From positions 76,232 to 122,508 of the forward strand of contig DBPP01000002.1 of NCBI GenBank assembly GCA_002305575.1: 46,277 nucleotides of DNA, written 5' to 3'. Of the stretch, positions 33,015 through 42,942 are shown in pieces (the stretch's first letter is position 1; each line of letters opens with the position of its first letter). The translations under genes were made by a program, and so were the position numbers. The notes under the pieces were generated by a model. That model did not search any database. It was not told the DNA's origin and worked only from the letters and a program-made list of their open reading frames with translations. The stretch is from Ruminococcaceae bacterium UBA1417 (lineage in GTDB: Bacteria > Bacillota > Clostridia > Oscillospirales > Acutalibacteraceae).

Positions 33015-33623
33015 ATGATCGATACAGTTGTTTTTGATATTGGCAATGTGCTGGCCGAATGGCACTGGCGTGAGAATTTCACGGAAATGTTCGGTGAATC
33101 GCTGGTGGAGCCCTTGGCCGACGCGACGGTGCGCAGCCCCGAGTGGTATGAAATGGACCGCGGCGTTCTGAACGAAGAGGAAATGGCGGCGCTTCTCACG
33201 AAAAACGCCCCGCAGTACGCGGAACAGATTGAGCGCATCGTGCGGGAAAATCACACGTTTGTCACGACCTTTCCGTATGCGGACGATTGGCTGCGCGGAT
33301 TGCATGAGGCGGGCTACAAGGTGTACATCCTCTCGAATTTCGGCGACTTCAGCTTCAACCGCGCCAAACCGGGGTTCACCTTTTTGCGGTATGCGGACGG
33401 TGCGCTGATCTCCTATGAGGTGCATCTTGTCAAGCCCGAGCGGGCCATCTACGCGGCGCTGTGCGAGCGATTTGGAATTGTACCGGAAAACGCCGTGTTT
33501 CTCGATGACCGGCCGGAAAATACAGAGGCGGCGCGTGCGTTCGGCATGCATGCGATCACGGTGGAGTCCAAGGAGCAGGCGGATGAAGCGCTGCGCGCGC
33601 TCGGTGTTTGCGCAGACCAATGA
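33015..33623 (+). CDS. HAD-family phosphatase, YihX-like
   Basis: Protein of 202 residues. Motif I reads FDIGNVLAEW, where the second aspartate of DxD is glycine; this is normal for the YihX branch (FDLGNV), whose E. coli member removes phosphate from alpha-glucose-1-phosphate. Motif II is YILSNFGDFSF, motif III includes VKPERAIY, and motif IV is FLDDRPENTEAARA. It probably acts on a sugar or other small phosphate; the substrate is not predictable. AGGAAGGA lies before ATG 33015. Together with its two neighbours it forms a compact metabolic gene set. Confidence 0.87.
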   Translation: MIDTVVFDIGNVLAEWHWRENFTEMFGESLVEPLADATVRSPEWYEMDRGVLNEEEMAALLTKNAPQYAEQIERIVRENHTFVTTFPYADDWLRGLHEAGYKVYILSNFGDFSFNRAKPGFTFLRYADGALISYEVHLVKPERAIYAALCERFGIVPENAVFLDDRPENTEAARAFGMHAITVESKEQADEALRALGVCADQ

Positions 33624-33687
33624 GGAAATGCCTTCCGTAGGGACGCAGTGCCTGCTGGGAGAATACACATAGAAAGGAAATTGCAAT

Positions 33688-34590
33688 ATGAAGTTAGGTA
33701 TTATTGGTGCGCCAGAGGCGAAAACCCTCGTTCATGCGAAGGAGCTCGGCCTCGATTTCGTGGAGTTCGACCTGAATCCGAGCGAATTCTGGGGTAAGCC
33801 GATGGATGAGATCACGCCGAATCTGGGGGGAATCCAGCAGGCGATGCAGGAGACCGGCATCGAAGTCGGCGCGGTTGGCCGTTGGGCCAGCCATATCCTC
33901 GATGAAAATGGCGAGGTGCTCGAGGCGGAGTGGAGCGAGGTCAGAAAAGTCATTGATTTTGGTGCGGCGCTCGGCGCAAAGCATTACCTGTGCAGCGTCG
34001 CGTATGTGCCTCAGCTCTCGTATTACAAGAATATCACGGCGGCAATCAAGGTGCTGAATCAGATTGTTGCGTATGCCAAAGAGCGGAATATGCAGTGCGC
34101 CATTGTCAACTGCATGATGGGCGGCAACTACATCCGCACGCCGGAGCAGTGGAAGCTGGTGCTCGATGAGGTGCCGGGCCTTGGCATCAAGTACGACCCG
34201 TCGCACAGCTTTGTGCACGGCGGCGACAAAGGCGCGTACATCGAAGAGGGTCTTGCCTGGGGAGACCGTTTCCAGTATTGCCACATCAAGGGCGTCATCC
34301 AGAACGGTGCGTCGAGCGAACCCGAGCACTGGAAGCTGCGCGAAATTCTTGCACGTCATCCGGAGATTGCAGACGAGTTCAAGGATGTGTTCCAAGAGGG
34401 CAGCCGCTGGTACGACAACCCGCCGGCCGGCATTGACTCGATCAATTGGCGCGCGTTCTTCTCGATCCTGTACAAGTACGGGTATGACGGCTATCTCGCT
34501 ATTGAGCCGCACTCCATGACCTGGCGCGGCGAAAAGGGCGAGAAGGGCGTCAAGTATACGATTCAGTACATCCGCGACCTGATGCTGTAA
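33688..34590 (+). CDS. Sugar phosphate isomerase/epimerase-like TIM-barrel protein
   Basis: Protein of 300 residues of the xylose isomerase-like/AP endonuclease 2 superfamily. Segments GLDFVEFDLNPSEFWG, GIEVGAVGRWASH, LGIKYDPSHSF, FQYCHIKGV and GYLAIEPHS supply the Asp, His and Glu residues that usually bind a divalent metal in this fold. Members isomerise or epimerise sugars or inositols; the specific reaction is unknown. GAAAGGAAA precedes ATG 33688. A strong terminator follows after 23 bases, closing the gene set that begins with ilvB. Confidence 0.85.
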   Translation: MKLGIIGAPEAKTLVHAKELGLDFVEFDLNPSEFWGKPMDEITPNLGGIQQAMQETGIEVGAVGRWASHILDENGEVLEAEWSEVRKVIDFGAALGAKHYLCSVAYVPQLSYYKNITAAIKVLNQIVAYAKERNMQCAIVNCMMGGNYIRTPEQWKLVLDEVPGLGIKYDPSHSFVHGGDKGAYIEEGLAWGDRFQYCHIKGVIQNGASSEPEHWKLREILARHPEIADEFKDVFQEGSRWYDNPPAGIDSINWRAFFSILYKYGYDGYLAIEPHSMTWRGEKGEKGVKYTIQYIRDLML

Positions 34591-34613
34591 TTGGCCGGGA
34601 ATCCACGGAGAAG

Positions 34614-34650
34614 AAAACGGCCCCGATGCGTATTGCATCGGGGCCGTTTT
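34614..34650. terminator. Bidirectional terminator between convergent genes
   Basis: Perfect 16-bp stem: arms 34614-34629 and 34635-34650, loop GTATT, with four A before and four T at the end on either strand (TTTTCTTCTC on the minus side). It lies between the isomerase-like gene (+) and the NlpC/P60-SH3b gene (-). Confidence 0.9.
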
Positions 34651-34674
34651 GCGCGGTTGTGTTCACAAAGCCAA

Positions 34675-34718
34675 GTAAGCGGTGCAAGGAGGAAGTAAGA
34701 AGTCCTTGCACCGCTTAC
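34675..34718. other. Long perfect hairpin without a T tail
   Basis: Arms 34675-34690 and 34703-34718 are perfectly complementary over 16 bases around a 12-base loop. It lies in the 3' region of the NlpC/P60-SH3b transcript (-), just before the terminator at 34614-34650. With no T run on either side it is more likely a 3'-end stabiliser or processing site than a terminator. Confidence 0.6.
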
Positions 34719-34731
34719 GGTTGAAAAATGC

Positions 34732-36558
34732 TTATTGAATGTAGTCGGTCGAAACGTAGCCGGTCTTGCCATTGTAGCTGACCTTATACCACGCGGCGCT
34801 GGTCTTTTCCTCCACAGTGACCTTGCCGCCTTCCGGAATCACGAGCAGAACCGCCGTGTCTGTACCCGGGCCTTGCCGCAGGTTGAGGTAAGCGGTGGTC
34901 GTCATCGTGTCGCCGACCGCAGCCGTGATGGCCGTCTGAATGTATGTGCTGAACATGTAGCCGGATTTGCCGTTGACGGTAACACCGTACCAGTCGCTGT
35001 TGCTCCGGTCGGTGACCGTGATCGCCGTACCGGTCGGAATTACATCGAGCACGCTGTAATTTGTGCCGCGCCCGCTGCGCAGGTTTACATACGTCGTCGT
35101 TCTGGCGGCAATGGATTCACTGCCGGAGGACGCGTTGCCGCTGGAGGACGAACCGCTGTCGGAGCTGGAATTGCCGGTATTCGCGCTGCCCGTCAGCCGG
35201 ATGTATGCGCTGAACATATAGCCGGATTTGCCGTTGACGGTGACGCCGTACCAGTCGCTGTTGCTCGTGTCGGTTACGGTGATTGCCGTACCTTCGCCAA
35301 TGACGCCCTTTGAGCTGTAGTTTGTTCCGCGTCCGCTGCGCAGATGAACGTCCGCAGTTGTCACGGCCGGGTCGCTGCCGGTGGACGTGGAGCCGCTCGA
35401 GGAGCCGCCCGACGTGCTGCTGTCCAACTTGATGTATTCGCTGAACATGTAGCCGGACTTGCCGTTGACGGTCACGCCATACCAGGCGCTGTCGCTCTTA
35501 TCGGTTACGGTGATCGCCGTGCCACCGGGGATAACGCCGAGTGAGCTGTAGTTCGTGCCGCGTCCGCTGCGCAGATGGACGCCTGTGGTTGTTCTGGCAG
35601 ATTCACCGGAGACAATCGGCGTGTCGGCTGAAGAATCGTCATCCTCGCCGCTATCCGGTACGCTGCCGGTCAGGTGAATGTATTCGGAGAAAATGTAGCC
35701 TTTCTGGCCGGAGCCGGTTGTCACGGCGTACCACTCGGGGTTTTTGGTGCTGGTGACGTGGACCCCGGTGCCCTCCGCCAAAACGGTAAGCGTATTGTAG
35801 TTCAGGCCGGGACCCTCGCGCAGGCGGACGCCCGCGGTGGTTTTGGCATTGAAGCCTGAGGCGGAATTTTCGTAGCCGTCGTTCGAGGCATTGCCGGGCG
35901 TCTTGTTCGAAACGCCGTCGCTGCCAAAGGTGTAGGTCACGCCGTCGATCGTGCGCGTCGTATTGATGATGTATTCGCCGTTTTCATAATAAAAGTAATC
36001 GCCGTCAAACTTATACCAGCCGTTCGTCGGGTATGTAATGCAGTCGAGCTTGTGCCACTGAATCCAGCCGTGTCCGGGGATCGATTCATACCGCATGTTG
36101 ACGCCCCAGGTGCTGTTGTCCACCACCATGTTGTTGCCGACGTAGACGCCGACGTGGTCGTAGTTTGCGATCGTGACGATCAGACCGTGCGTGCGCGGAA
36201 TCGTATCGATTGGGCCGGAAACGCTCGAAGCGTTGGCCTGCGCCGTCACGGTGCGCGGGTAGTTCCAGTCCGGCTGGATGTTGCTATTGTCATCCACCCA
36301 GCAGAAATAGGAGTAAATCAAACCGCTGCAGTCCGATGTGCGCACGCCGTTTGCATTGAAATTGCCGTAACCGCCGTAACTGTAGAGCCAGCCGTCTCGG
36401 TAAGCCTTCAGCGCATGTTCGGCGAGGCCGATGGAAGTCAGGCCGCTTTTGGCTTCGGCTTTTGTCGTCATACCGGGTAAAACCAAGCTGCACGCGGCAA
36501 TCAGTGCGGCGAGCAGCAGAACAGTCGCTACACGCGCGGTTTTTTGTATTCCTTGCAT
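34732..36558 (-). CDS. Secreted NlpC/P60-like hydrolase with five SH3b domains
   Basis: Protein of 608 residues: signal peptide (about 1-37), an NlpC/P60-like domain (about 42-180) with Cys77 in SDCSGLIYSY and His135 in YDHVGVYVG, one cell-wall-binding-like repeat (about 180-218, GWYKFDGDYFYY), and five SH3b domains (about 238-297, 321-380, 397-457, 484-541, 550-608) joined by serine/glycine-rich linkers. It probably cleaves peptidoglycan outside the cell, with the SH3b domains binding the wall. A short Cys at position 23 is not in a clear lipobox. GGAGGT lies 9 bases before ATG 36558. The promoter carries a WalR-type box. Confidence 0.88.
   Translation of the reverse strand: MQGIQKTARVATVLLLAALIAACSLVLPGMTTKAEAKSGLTSIGLAEHALKAYRDGWLYSYGGYGNFNANGVRTSDCSGLIYSYFCWVDDNSNIQPDWNYPRTVTAQANASSVSGPIDTIPRTHGLIVTIANYDHVGVYVGNNMVVDNSTWGVNMRYESIPGHGWIQWHKLDCITYPTNGWYKFDGDYFYYENGEYIINTTRTIDGVTYTFGSDGVSNKTPGNASNDGYENSASGFNAKTTAGVRLREGPGLNYNTLTVLAEGTGVHVTSTKNPEWYAVTTGSGQKGYIFSEYIHLTGSVPDSGEDDDSSADTPIVSGESARTTTGVHLRSGRGTNYSSLGVIPGGTAITVTDKSDSAWYGVTVNGKSGYMFSEYIKLDSSTSGGSSSGSTSTGSDPAVTTADVHLRSGRGTNYSSKGVIGEGTAITVTDTSNSDWYGVTVNGKSGYMFSAYIRLTGSANTGNSSSDSGSSSSGNASSGSESIAARTTTYVNLRSGRGTNYSVLDVIPTGTAITVTDRSNSDWYGVTVNGKSGYMFSTYIQTAITAAVGDTMTTTAYLNLRQGPGTDTAVLLVIPEGGKVTVEEKTSAAWYKVSYNGKTGYVSTDYIQ
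34942..35517 (-). repeat. Near-identical DNA repeats inside the SH3b region
   Basis: Three segments of 84 bases, at 34942-35025, 35203-35286 and 35434-35517, encode almost the same peptide (AITVTD, then two to four variable residues, WYGVTVNGKSGYMFS). They are highly similar at DNA level, so copy number can change by recombination and short-read assembly may collapse them. Confidence 0.75.
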
Positions 36559-36636
36559 GGTTCCGTACCTCCGTTTTTCAAATTCCTGTATCCATGCGCC
36601 ATTCGCTTTCTTACAGAAGTATTACAATTTGGTTAC

Positions 36637-36665
36637 ATTGTAACACAAAGATTACAAAAGTGCAA
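36637..36665 (-). promoter_or_regulatory. Promoter of the NlpC/P60-SH3b gene with WalR-type box
   Basis: On the minus strand: TTGCAC (36665-36660), 17 bases, TACAAT (36642-36637). Between and partly over these lies TGTAATCTTTGTGTTAC (36656-36640), an exact match to the WalR consensus TGTWAH-N5-TGTWAH. A palindrome GTTACA-T-TGTAAC also covers 36632-36644. WalR is known to control wall hydrolases in Firmicutes, which fits the gene. Confidence 0.6.
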
Positions 36666-36797
36666 CCCCTTGACATATATTTTTGTATTGTGCTTAAAAA
36701 ATTTCTTGTTGTATTTGTTGAGATGTATTTCGTTTTTTATCGACAATAATTTACAATTTAAACACTCAATTTACAAAATTAAAATGAATAAAAACTA
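36666..36797. other. AT-rich intergenic stretch with TTTACAA repeats
   Basis: No gene is seen. TTTACAA occurs at 36750-36756 and 36770-36776 (20 bases apart), and again at 36798-36804 as part of the next promoter. In such AT-rich DNA part of this could be chance. Confidence 0.4.
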
Positions 36798-36825
36798 TTT
36801 ACAAAGTAAAAAAATATAATATAAT
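36798..36825 (+). promoter_or_regulatory. Promoter of the TraX-like gene
   Basis: TTTACA (36798-36803), 16 bases, TATAAT (36820-36825); a second overlapping TATAAT lies at 36815-36820. The leader before AAAGGTGAGG at 36832-36841 is very short. Confidence 0.55.
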
Positions 36826-36847
36826 TTATTTAAAGGTGAGGGATGCT

Positions 36848-37675
36848 ATGGAAGATACAATTGAAACGAGAAAACAGAGGTTTTGTTTGACATGGGATCA
36901 ACTGAAATGGATCGCCGTAGTTTCCATGATCATTGACCATACAAATAAGGTGCTTTTTCCCCAGACCTTCTATATCGAACAACTGGGGATGGACATCGAA
37001 ACCTCTTACATGATTCGTAATCTGCTGTCCGCTTTAGGGCGAATTGCGTTTCCAATTTTTGCATTTGGCATTGCGCAAGGATGCAGACTTACACGCAACC
37101 CGAAGCGCTATTTGCTACGCCTTGCGCTGTTTGCCGTGGTTTCCGAGGTCCCCTATAACCTAGCGATGAACGATATGGTGTTTGGGGGAAAGCTTTTTGC
37201 GTTTCACAATGTGTTTTTTACCTTGCTGATCGGTGCAGTCTGTTGCCAACTTTATGTGTTTTTTCACGGTATTGGATTCGCGTGGGTCTCTTTTGTGTTC
37301 ATTTTTTGTCTGATTGCAGTGCCGGAGCTTCTCGGTACGGATTACGGTGGTTTAGGTGTCCTTTTCATTCTTCTACCATATTTTTCATATGCAAATAAAC
37401 GGATGCAAATTGCTTTATTGGGCGTTATGACGGTGATATTCTATATATTTTATGCGCAGTTTTCCTTGGGTGCAGAGTACCTGTTTGCATGGATGGATCC
37501 GCTTAGCCGCTCTATTTATCAATTCACGGATACGATTGGAGCGCTTCTGGGTGTGGCGTTGCTTGCTTTTTATAGTGGGGAAAAAGGAAAAGGCTATCAC
37601 AAATGGTTGTTCTACGCGATTTATCCGGTTCATTTGCTGTTACTCTATTTGTTAAAGTTTATAGTTCCAGTTTGA
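36848..37675 (+). CDS. TraX family membrane protein
   Basis: Protein of 275 residues with about eight membrane segments. The opening LTWDQLKWIAVVSMIIDHTN, the segment LSALGRIAFPIFAFGIAQGC, and RYLLRLALFAVVSEVPYNLA are the TraX signature. F-plasmid TraX acetylates pilin, but chromosomal TraX proteins of Firmicutes have no known substrate and nothing here points to conjugation. ATG 36848 follows AAAGGTGAGG; a GTG at 36836 lies inside that ribosome site. Codon use and base composition are AT-richer than in the surrounding genes. Confidence 0.88.
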   Translation: MEDTIETRKQRFCLTWDQLKWIAVVSMIIDHTNKVLFPQTFYIEQLGMDIETSYMIRNLLSALGRIAFPIFAFGIAQGCRLTRNPKRYLLRLALFAVVSEVPYNLAMNDMVFGGKLFAFHNVFFTLLIGAVCCQLYVFFHGIGFAWVSFVFIFCLIAVPELLGTDYGGLGVLFILLPYFSYANKRMQIALLGVMTVIFYIFYAQFSLGAEYLFAWMDPLSRSIYQFTDTIGALLGVALLAFYSGEKGKGYHKWLFYAIYPVHLLLLYLLKFIVPV

Positions 37676-37725
37676 TGTTAGATCATTCTGGTTGTTTACA
37701 TGTTTTTTGGGGGACGTGATTCCAA

Positions 37726-37748
37726 TGTATAGTATAATTTGCTATACA
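37726..37748 (+). promoter_or_regulatory. Palindromic operator over a -10 box
   Basis: Perfect inverted repeat TGTATAG (37726-37732) and CTATACA (37742-37748) flanks TATAATTTG; the -10 TATAAT is at 37733-37738. No good -35 is present. A dimeric regulator bound here would cover the start of transcription of the small exported-protein gene. Confidence 0.6.
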
Positions 37749-37822
37749 TGCGTAAGAATGGGATCGCATACTAGAGGAAAGTTCAATTTCTTTTGGCAAT
37801 AGGTAATTGGGAGGTTTTCTTT

Positions 37823-38298
37823 ATGAAAAAAACAGTTTAGTAACGCGGATTTTTTCAATTTTCCTAGTTGCTTTATTTACTATTGCGATGCCGTTGGCGG
37901 TGTCGGCTCAGGAAGTTGATGTGTCTGAGGAGATGACATTCCCTGTTGCAGAAAGTAAGATGGGATTGGAAGATTCGTCAATTCAGCCGCGTAGCTTTAC
38001 AAGGACATATACAAAGTATTTGACATCTTCGTCGGTGCTGGTTATGAGTGACGGTAATTGGTTTGGTGAAGATACGGTTCTGGTTCAGTTTGAGGCTTCA
38101 AATGGGCCGACACAAATATCGGCGTATGTGGTGGATGGCGCAGGCAATACAATAGGGCCTAAGACGATTTCGCTGTCGAGATCGGCAGGCTTCTTGCTGA
38201 AATCTGTTTCGGGAAGTTTTGAAGTCTACGCAAGAAAAGCAGCTGGGTATGATGGAAATGTCACGATGAAAGTGCAGCTGACGAATACATACGGATGA
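37823..38298 (+). pseudogene. Small exported protein with a frameshifted start
   Basis: GGGAGG (37809-37814) lies 8 bases before ATG 37823, but that frame reads only five codons (MKKTV, then TAG at 37838-37840). One extra A in the seven-A run at 37826-37832 would give MKKNSLVTRIFSIFLVALFT, a typical signal peptide ending near VSAQE, followed by about 125 residues with no cysteine, ending KVQLTNTYG. The exterior part (QISAYVVDGAGNTIGPKTIS) looks like a beta-rich domain. A start at TTG 37807, in frame, is possible but has no ribosome site. Family unknown. Intact protein would be about 158 residues. A terminator follows. Confidence 0.6.
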
Positions 38299-38324
38299 AG
38301 CTATTAAATCAATAGTTGAAAGGG

Positions 38325-38352
38325 AGGGCGGGCGTTTTTGCCCGCCCTTTTT
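38325..38352 (+). terminator. Terminator of the small exported-protein gene
   Basis: Nine-base perfect stem AGGGCGGGC (38325-38333) with GCCCGCCCT (38340-38348), and TTTTT at 38348-38352. It isolates the gene from valS. Confidence 0.9.
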
Positions 38353-38396
38353 CGGTGAAAGCGGAGAAAAGTGCGGCGCATCCGGGGGCCGCGCAC

Positions 38397-38425
38397 TTGA
38401 CAAAAAGCCGCGTGAATGCGATAAT
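38397..38425 (+). promoter_or_regulatory. Promoter of valS
   Basis: TTGACA (38397-38402), 17 bases, GATAAT (38420-38425). The leader to GTG 38478 is only about 45 bases, too short for a T-box. Confidence 0.75.
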
Positions 38426-38477
38426 GAACATTCAAGGAAGAATTTATATTTATTGAATATAACGGAGGGATAAAAGG

Positions 38478-41099
<2,622 letters not shown>

Positions 41100-41106
41100 T
41101 TTTGCC

Positions 41107-41137
41107 GGTTAGACCCCTTTTCTGAAGGGGTCTAACC
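41107..41137 (+). terminator. Hairpin between valS and folC
   Basis: Perfect 13-bp stem: arms 41107-41119 and 41125-41137. The following bases are GTGTTTATG, a poor T tail, so it may only partly terminate or may mark an mRNA end or processing point 23 bases before folC. Confidence 0.5.
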
Positions 41138-41160
41138 GTGTTTATGAGGAGGAATATACG

Positions 41161-42441
41161 ATGACGTATGAAGAAGCGCTTCAGAAAATCAACGATCGAC
41201 TGCTGTTCGGCGTCAAACCGGGCCTCGAGCGGATACAGGCGATGTGTGATGCGCTCGGCCATCCGGAAAAGCGCACGCGGTTTGTCCATGTGGCCGGTAC
41301 GAACGGCAAAGGCACGACCTGTACGCTGATTGCGAGCGTGCTGCGTGCCGCGGGTTACCGTACGGGCCTGTATACCTCGCCGTACGTGCTCGAATTCCGC
41401 GAGCGCTTTCGTATCAACGGGGAAATGATCTCGAAAGAAGAGCTGATCGAAGAAGTTGAACGCGTAGCGCCGGTTGCCGAACGATTGGAGGCTGCGGGCG
41501 AGACGGTCACGGAGTTTGAATACATCACGGCCCTCGCACTCGACTGGTTTGCGCGGCAAAACTGTGACTTTGTCGTGCTTGAAGTGGGTCTTGGCGGCCG
41601 TCTCGATGCGACGAATGTGATCGGCGTGCCGGAGGCTGCGGCGATTGTTTCAGTTTCTCTCGACCATACGGCGGTGCTCGGCGATACGCTCGAGCAGATT
41701 GCGTTTGAAAAAGCCGGTATCATCAAGCCCGGCGGCGACGTCACGCTGTATGCGGATAACCCCGCGTGTGTTGTACGCAAGATTTCCACCATCTGTGCTG
41801 AACGCGGTGCAAAACTGCATATGGCCGATGAGCGCCGCATCAAAGTGTGCGGGACTTCGCTCGAGGGAACGGCGCTGACGTGGGACGGTCTGCCGCTCAC
41901 GACGCCGTTTACCGGCGCGCACCAGATGCACAACGCCGCAACGGTGTTGACCGTGATCGAGATCTTGCGCAAAAAGGGCGTGCAGATTTCCGATGCAGCG
42001 TTGCAGGAGGGCTTTTCCACGGCCTACATCGCCGCGCGCATGGAGCGGCTGAGCGAAAAGCCGCTGGTCCTGCTCGACGGCGGACACAACCCCGGCTGTG
42101 CGGCGGCGTTGCACGAAGTGATGGAAACCCATCTGGGCGGCCGGAAGATCACGGCAATTATGGGCATTATGTCCGATAAGGACAGCATGCGCTTTCTCGC
42201 CGAGGTCGCACCGCGTTTTTCGAAGATCGTCACGTACGCGCCGCACAATCCGCGCGCGCTTTCGGCCGAAGCGTTGGCCGACGAAGCACGGGCGTTCTGC
42301 AGCGATGTGACTGCGGCCGGCTCGATCGACAAGGCGCTCGCACTTTCAAAGGTGGAGGGCGACGAGGTGCTTGTGATCTGCGGTTCATTCTTCCTCGCGA
42401 GCGAGATTCGCACCGCGGCGATCGCGTACTATACAAAATAA
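41161..42441 (+). CDS. folC: Folylpolyglutamate synthase / dihydrofolate synthase
   Basis: Mur-ligase-family enzyme of 426 residues that adds glutamates to folates. The ATP loop HVAGTNGKGTTCTLIASV is near 43-60, the LYTSPYVLEFRERFRINGE segment follows, and EVGLGGRLDATNV and LDHTAVLGDT mark the central domain. The C-terminal domain has LLDGGHNPGCAAAL. GAGGAGGAAT lies before ATG 41161. A strong terminator follows. Confidence 0.95.
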   Translation: MTYEEALQKINDRLLFGVKPGLERIQAMCDALGHPEKRTRFVHVAGTNGKGTTCTLIASVLRAAGYRTGLYTSPYVLEFRERFRINGEMISKEELIEEVERVAPVAERLEAAGETVTEFEYITALALDWFARQNCDFVVLEVGLGGRLDATNVIGVPEAAAIVSVSLDHTAVLGDTLEQIAFEKAGIIKPGGDVTLYADNPACVVRKISTICAERGAKLHMADERRIKVCGTSLEGTALTWDGLPLTTPFTGAHQMHNAATVLTVIEILRKKGVQISDAALQEGFSTAYIAARMERLSEKPLVLLDGGHNPGCAAALHEVMETHLGGRKITAIMGIMSDKDSMRFLAEVAPRFSKIVTYAPHNPRALSAEALADEARAFCSDVTAAGSIDKALALSKVEGDEVLVICGSFFLASEIRTAAIAYYTK

Positions 42442-42470
42442 TCCTGCCGACAGATTGCGGCAGAAAATAC

Positions 42471-42513
42471 GGACGGGTTCCTGTAGAATTTTCTACAGAG
42501 GCCCGTCCTTTTT
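42471..42513 (+). terminator. Terminator after folC
   Basis: GGACGGG (42471-42477) pairs with CCCGTCC (42502-42508), and an inner stem CTGTAGA/TCTACAG extends it; TTTTT lies at 42509-42513. It separates folC from the sporulation operon. A further 7-bp hairpin (42538-42544 with 42554-42560) lies in the operon leader; no clear sigma-H or sigma-A promoter was found in this short region. Confidence 0.85.
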
Positions 42514-42609
42514 GTTTTCGGCAAGGCGGTAAAGGAAGCGGCGCACCGCAAAAGCGCCGCCGAGTCGGGCGGCGGGCCGGCGCAATTCAAAGTAAAGGAA
42601 GGATGCAGT

Positions 42610-42942
42610 TTGAACCTGCAAATTGAATTGAAAAACGGGGTGATGACTGCCGTGCTGCGCGGCGATCTCGACCATCACGCGGCGGATCGGTTGCGCGAGC
42701 AGATCGACGATACCGCGCGAAAGGTGAAGCCCCGTGTGTTGCGGCTCGATTTTTCCGGCGTGCCGTTTATGGATTCCTCAGGCATTGGCCTGATTCTCGG
42801 CCGTGTGCGGCTCGTTTCACTCTGGAACGGGCGTGTCGCGGTCAGCGGCCTTTCGCCGCAGCTTCGGCGTATGGCGGAGCTATCCGGCATTGCATCGCTT
42901 GCGTCGCTCGAAGAGGAAGAAAAGGAGGCGGTCGGCAAATGA
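42610..42942 (+). CDS. spoIIAA: Anti-sigma-F factor antagonist SpoIIAA
   Basis: STAS-domain protein of 110 residues. The phosphorylation loop is MDSSGIGLILGR, with Ser56/Ser57 at the position of B. subtilis Ser58. Unphosphorylated SpoIIAA displaces sigma-F from SpoIIAB in the forespore. The start is TTG 42610, with AAAGGAAGG at 42594-42602; no ATG fits. Its stop overlaps the spoIIAB start (ATGA). Confidence 0.93.
   Translation: MNLQIELKNGVMTAVLRGDLDHHAADRLREQIDDTARKVKPRVLRLDFSGVPFMDSSGIGLILGRVRLVSLWNGRVAVSGLSPQLRRMAELSGIASLASLEEEEKEAVGK

Noticed and set aside
36750..36776. A further WalR box in the TraX promoter region
   Set aside because: Best alignment has a mismatch and the surrounding DNA is so AT-rich that a chance match is likely.
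36848..37675. TraX as a sign of a conjugative element
   Set aside because: No relaxase, coupling protein, mating-pair or integrase genes nearby; chromosomal TraX-like genes are common in Firmicutes.
38426..38477. T-box leader for valS
   Set aside because: The leader is only about 45 bases and lacks a specifier loop or T-box sequence.
42514..42609. Sigma-H promoter for the spoIIA operon
   Set aside because: Expected by analogy with Bacillus, but no convincing match to the sigma-H pattern could be placed in this short GC-rich leader.
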